Positions 60,109-64,000 of a DNA stretch of 64,000 bases are shown one piece after another. Positions within the stretch are counted from its first letter, which is position 1. Every line of letters starts with the position of its first letter. Source of the DNA: Manis javanica. Its lineage: Eukaryota > Chordata > Mammalia > Pholidota > Manidae. The DNA lies in assembly GCF_040802235.1 (NCBI RefSeq), contig NC_133169.1:46321034-46385033 (forward strand). Direction: 5' to 3'. The notes below the pieces were generated by a model. The model was not told the DNA's origin. It searched no databases and saw only the letters and a list, made by a program, of their open reading frames with translations. The translations under genes were made by a program, and so were the position numbers.

Positions 60109-60984
60109 AGACTGGTACACAATAAGGTAAACATACAGCAATAAGCTATTTTACTACATTGTCTTAGACTCATTTAGATTTGTCCATGACACAGTATAGC
60201 TTTTAAAGAAAGAACAAACTTACCTAATTTGGAAAAAATAAGTATAGTTTTGGTCTGATAAAATCTTCATGAAGCAAACATTTGTGATAAAAAAATTTAT
60301 AGAAATACTGTGAATTTGAGAGAGTTATGTATTTATCTAAGCAATTTGATAAGTTATGCATATTTTACTTCCTTACATAGATTCAGGTAACATCAAAGTC
60401 AAAACTTATACTTCAAGTATATGCTTAGAAAATCAATAACAAAGTATAAAATTACACCCATATTTCAGAATATTTTGGTAACTATCTGATGATGTTGCAG
60501 ATCTATATTATTTTTTAAATTTCCCTTGCACAATAATGTCAAATCATGTTTCTCAGGTGCTGTCTTATTATTTGCTTCTTTTTTCTCCAGAAATCTACAA
60601 TGAATCTTAGTTGCCAATACCATTTACACAAAGTGTTTCTCTTCTGCCTCATGACTTGTTTTCTGAATTCTGCTGCTTAAGCATGCCCTGTATGTGGCAA
60701 GGTGTAATGCAATTTCATCGTAGTTTTCATGGCTCTGCTCAAGCCTATGGGAAAGAAGATGTGTAGTTTTAACATCTGTTCCTCAATGATTATATCACAC
60801 TGTGCACTGCCTTATGACACACTCACACTCCCATAACTTTTCTTTATTTTATTTTATTTAAAACTATTTCCCCTTCTAGATAAGTGTAGGTTTTCAGCAC
60901 ACATATATCCAATCTCTGCTATGAAACTAAAGTAACATGATAATAAAGAAAAAACAAGTAATAAATTTGACAAAAGTGGGGCTG
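60109..60984. other. OR 5' flank, nothing recognised
   Basis: AT-rich sequence upstream of the OR pseudogene. No 5' exon or promoter can be supported. Confidence 0.4.
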
Positions 60985-63900
60985 TGCAAAATATGGTGGA
61001 GTAAGAAACAAGGCAGAACCAAATCCCCATGTAAACACCAAGGAAGCAACTACAACATTTACAAGTAACCTGGAAAATGATGAAGAGTGTGGACAGAACT
61101 TCCACACCTGGTGAGGAAGACCACTGAGAAGGACCAGGAGATGTAGCTGATCTACTAAATCAAAGGAAGAAGCCTAGACAAAATGAGGAGGCAGAGGAAT
61201 GTATTCCAAGCTAAAGTACAAGCTAAGACACCAGAAAGAGGTCTAAATGGAACAGAGATTACCAATCTTCTTGATAAAGATTTCAAAGTAACAGTTATAA
61301 AGATACTCAGTGAGCCCAGGTAAAGAACTGATGACCTCAGTGAGAACTTTAACAGGGAGACAGAACATGTGAGAAAGAGACAGAGCTGAATAATTAGGAT
61401 TTGAAATGAAAAATACAATGGAGAGAATGAATAGTTGACTCCTGGAAGTAAAGAATCAATGAGGTGGAAAATAGAGAATAGGTAAACAACCAAATGGAGG
61501 AACAGAAAGAAAAATGAAGTTGTAAAAATGGGAAGATGCCAAGAGAACTGTGTGACAATACCAAGTGAAACAATATTCACACAATAGGGATTCCAGAAGG
61601 AGAAGAGAGAGAAAAAGCAGTTGACAATCACTTTGAAGAAATAATACCTGAAAATTTCCACAATTTGTGGAAGAGAAAAGACATTCTGAAATAGCACAGA
61701 GTCCCTAAGATGACAAACCCCAGGAAGACAGCATCAAGACATATAGTAATTAAAATGGCAAAGATTAAAGATAAGGAGAGAATCTTAAAAGCAGCAAGTG
61801 AGAGGCAGACAGTTACCCATAAGGGATACTTCAAGAGGCTATCAGCAGCTATCTCAGAATCTTTACAGCCCAGAAGGGAATAGCATGAGATATTTAGTGC
61901 ACTGAAAAGGAAGAACCTATAATAAATAATCCTCTACATGCATGTGTATCATTCAGTATTGAAGGAGAGAATACTTGATTGCCACTTAAAATGAAGGTTA
62001 AAAAAAATTCACTATCATTATGCTGGGCTTATAGGAAATGGTAAAAGGGCTTCTGTAGTTGAAAATATTCTTAAGCCTAAATATATTCAATAAATGAAAA
62101 TAAACCTACAGTAAAGTTGGCAGACAATTATTTAGTAAGCAAGTGTGGAGTTAAAAGAAAACAAAAGTAGTAAAATCAATTGTATGCTAAATAAGTCAAG
62201 GGATACCAAAAGATGTAGATTGTGATATCTTATACATGAAGTGTGGGGAAGGAAGAAGAATAAAAAAGTAGTAGTTTTTATCATGTTCAAAATTGAGAAA
62301 TTTTCAATTTAATATGCACTGTTATATATTTAGAAAATTAGGAAATGTTGGTAACGACAAATCTTAAGTCTATAATAGATATATAAGAAACTAAAAAATA
62401 TATACTAAAAGCATAACACTAAATAAAACCATGATATAACAAGTGATGAATAAAGGAGAGGAAGAAAGGAACAGAGAGGAACTACAAAAAATTAATAAAA
62501 TGGAAAAAGTACATGCATGTCAATAACTACTTTGAATATAAATGGACTAGAGGCAACATTCAAAAGACATAGGATGGGTAGGGTGGCAGGATGCATAAAC
62601 AAGAAATGTCTATGTGCTGCTCACAAGAGACTTACTTCAGACCTAGACCTAGAGACATGTGTGGACAGAAAATGAGGCATGGAAAATGATGTTTCAGGTA
62701 AATAAAAAGTAGAAGAAAGAAAAAGCAGTACTTATATCAGACATAATAGATTTCAAAACAAAGAAAGTAACAAGAAATAAAGAAGGATATTACACAATGA
62801 TAAAGGGATCAGCCCAACAAGAGGATGCAACAGTTGTGAATAACTATGCACCCAACATAGGGGCACCTAAATATATAAAATCAATACTAACAGACCAAAA
62901 GCCTGAATTAGACTGCAACACAGTCATATTAGGAGACTTGTATGCCCCACTGATATCAGTGAATAGATCATCCAGACAGAAAATATATAAGGAAACAATG
63001 GCATTGAAAACACATTACATAGCATGGACTTAACAAATATATAGAATGTTCCACACTGAAGCAGCAGGATACACATTTTTCTTAAGTACACATGGAACTT
63101 TCTCCAAAATAGGTCACGTATTAGGATACAAAAAGAGACTCAATCAATTAAAAAGATTGAAATTATATAAAGCTTCTTTTCAGATTGGAAAGAAAAATCA
63201 GGGAAATAATTACATTTACAATTGCATTAACAAGAATGAGTTACCTAGGAATAAACCTAACCAAGGAGGTGTAGAAACTGTATTCTGAAAACAGCAAGAT
63301 AATAATAAAAAAAAATTGAAGAAAATAAAAATAAATGGAAATACATCCCAGCTCATAGATAAGAATTAATATTGTCAAAATGGTCATCCAACCCAAAGCA
63401 ATTTACAGATTCAGTGCAAATCTTATGAAAACATGGGTGGCATTTTACAATGAGCTAGAGCAAATAATCAAAACCACAGAAGACCCCAAATAGCCAATGC
63501 CATATTGAGAAAGAGGAATAAAGCTTGGGGTATTATGCTCCCTCACTTCAAGCTATACTACAAAACTACAGTAATCAAAACAGGATAGCATTGGCAGAAG
63601 AACAGACCCATTGATCAGTGGAACAGAATAGACCCCAGATATAAACCCACTCATATAATGTCAATTAATATATGATAAAGGAGCCATGAATATACAATGG
63701 TGAGAAGACAGTCTCTTCAATAAATTATGTTGGGAAAACTGGACAGTTACATTCAGAGGATGAAACTGGATTACTCTAACCTCATACACAAGAGTAAACT
63801 TGAAATGGATTGAAATAAGACATGAAACCATAAAACTCTTAGAAGGAAACATTGGCAAAAATCTCTTGAATATAATAAGCATGAGCAATTTTTTTCTGGA

Positions 63901-64000
63901 TATTTTTCTCCAGGCAAAGAAATAAAATAAAAATGAGCAAATGGTCTACATCAAGCTAAAACCTATAGAGCAAAGGAAACCATCAGTAAAACAAAAAGAC
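60985..64000 (+). mobile_element. L1 with internally deleted ORF2, runs off window
   Basis: Starts near AAAATATGGTGGAGTAAG (60987). ORF1 remnants lie at about 61200-61900 (text of AATCTTAAAAGCAGCAAGTG type). ORF2 starts near 62515. The endonuclease block is readable at 62797-63160 (IKGSAQQEDATVVNNYAPNI; LGYKKRLNQ). At about 63175 the text jumps from the endonuclease region directly to the part of ORF2 after the catalytic core (the [10 protein letters not shown]-equivalent), and it then continues through the C-terminal region to the window edge. Older and more decayed than the full-length L1. Confidence 0.87.

Noticed and set aside
1-64000. A search by eye for tRNA genes, other KEL neighbours (TRPV5, LLCFC1) and further olfactory receptors
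   Set aside because: None found that I can support; the window edges probably stop short of the KEL neighbours.

Overview
The window is mammalian nuclear DNA. It has no prokaryotic gene organisation, it is dominated by LINE-1 (L1) copies of several ages with scattered ancient MIR and L2 pieces, and its two recognisable cellular genes are vertebrate-specific. I see no Alu, B1/B2, bovine, horse or carnivore tRNA-type SINE in 64 kb, while L1 copies on the + strand with a G-rich 3' UTR are abundant. The 3' UTR type of the younger L1s and a 0.5-kb polyadenylated retroposon at 36.8-37.3 kb are ones I associate with pangolins. That is recollection, not a search, so the safe call is a laurasiatherian-type placental mammal, with pangolin as a guess.

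The main cellular feature is the Kell blood group metalloprotease gene KEL, on the minus strand from about 21.2 kb down to 9.5 kb. Eight exons are readable (human exons 2-6 and 9-11 by alignment from memory). They carry at least four in-frame TGA codons and two reading-frame shifts, and no match to human exons 7-8 was found, so the locus reads as a unitary pseudogene. Downstream exons, including the one for the zinc-binding HELLH motif, are not in the window. Left of exon 11 there is an endogenous-retrovirus-type LTR and then stacked L1s to position 1.

Layout: 1-8.4 kb, L1 3' end, older L1 piece, and a full-length 6.0-kb L1 with a short target-site duplication; 8.6-9.4 kb, LTR; 9.5-21.2 kb, KEL pseudogene with MIR/L2 in its introns; 21.8-34 kb, gene-poor DNA with old L1, MIR and L2 remnants and one nested L1 insertion; 34-38.4 kb, ancient antisense L1 carrying three later insertions (U1 snRNA retropseudogene, 0.5-kb retroposon, solo LTR), each with a perfect target-site duplication; 39.6-40.6 kb, two LTR-type segments; 42.1-46.6 kb, a second long L1 whose 3' end is replaced by an antisense retrocopy of an unidentified small coiled-coil protein gene; 47.9-54.6 kb, old L1 pieces, an ERV remnant and a duplicated unclassified segment; 59.0-60.1 kb, a minus-strand family-2-type olfactory receptor pseudogene with an internal 110-bp duplication; 61.0-64.0 kb, an L1 with an internally deleted ORF2. 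KEL followed upstream by an olfactory receptor on the same strand fits the order at human 7q34.

No intact protein-coding gene was found. The window looks like a decaying locus being filled by retroelements.
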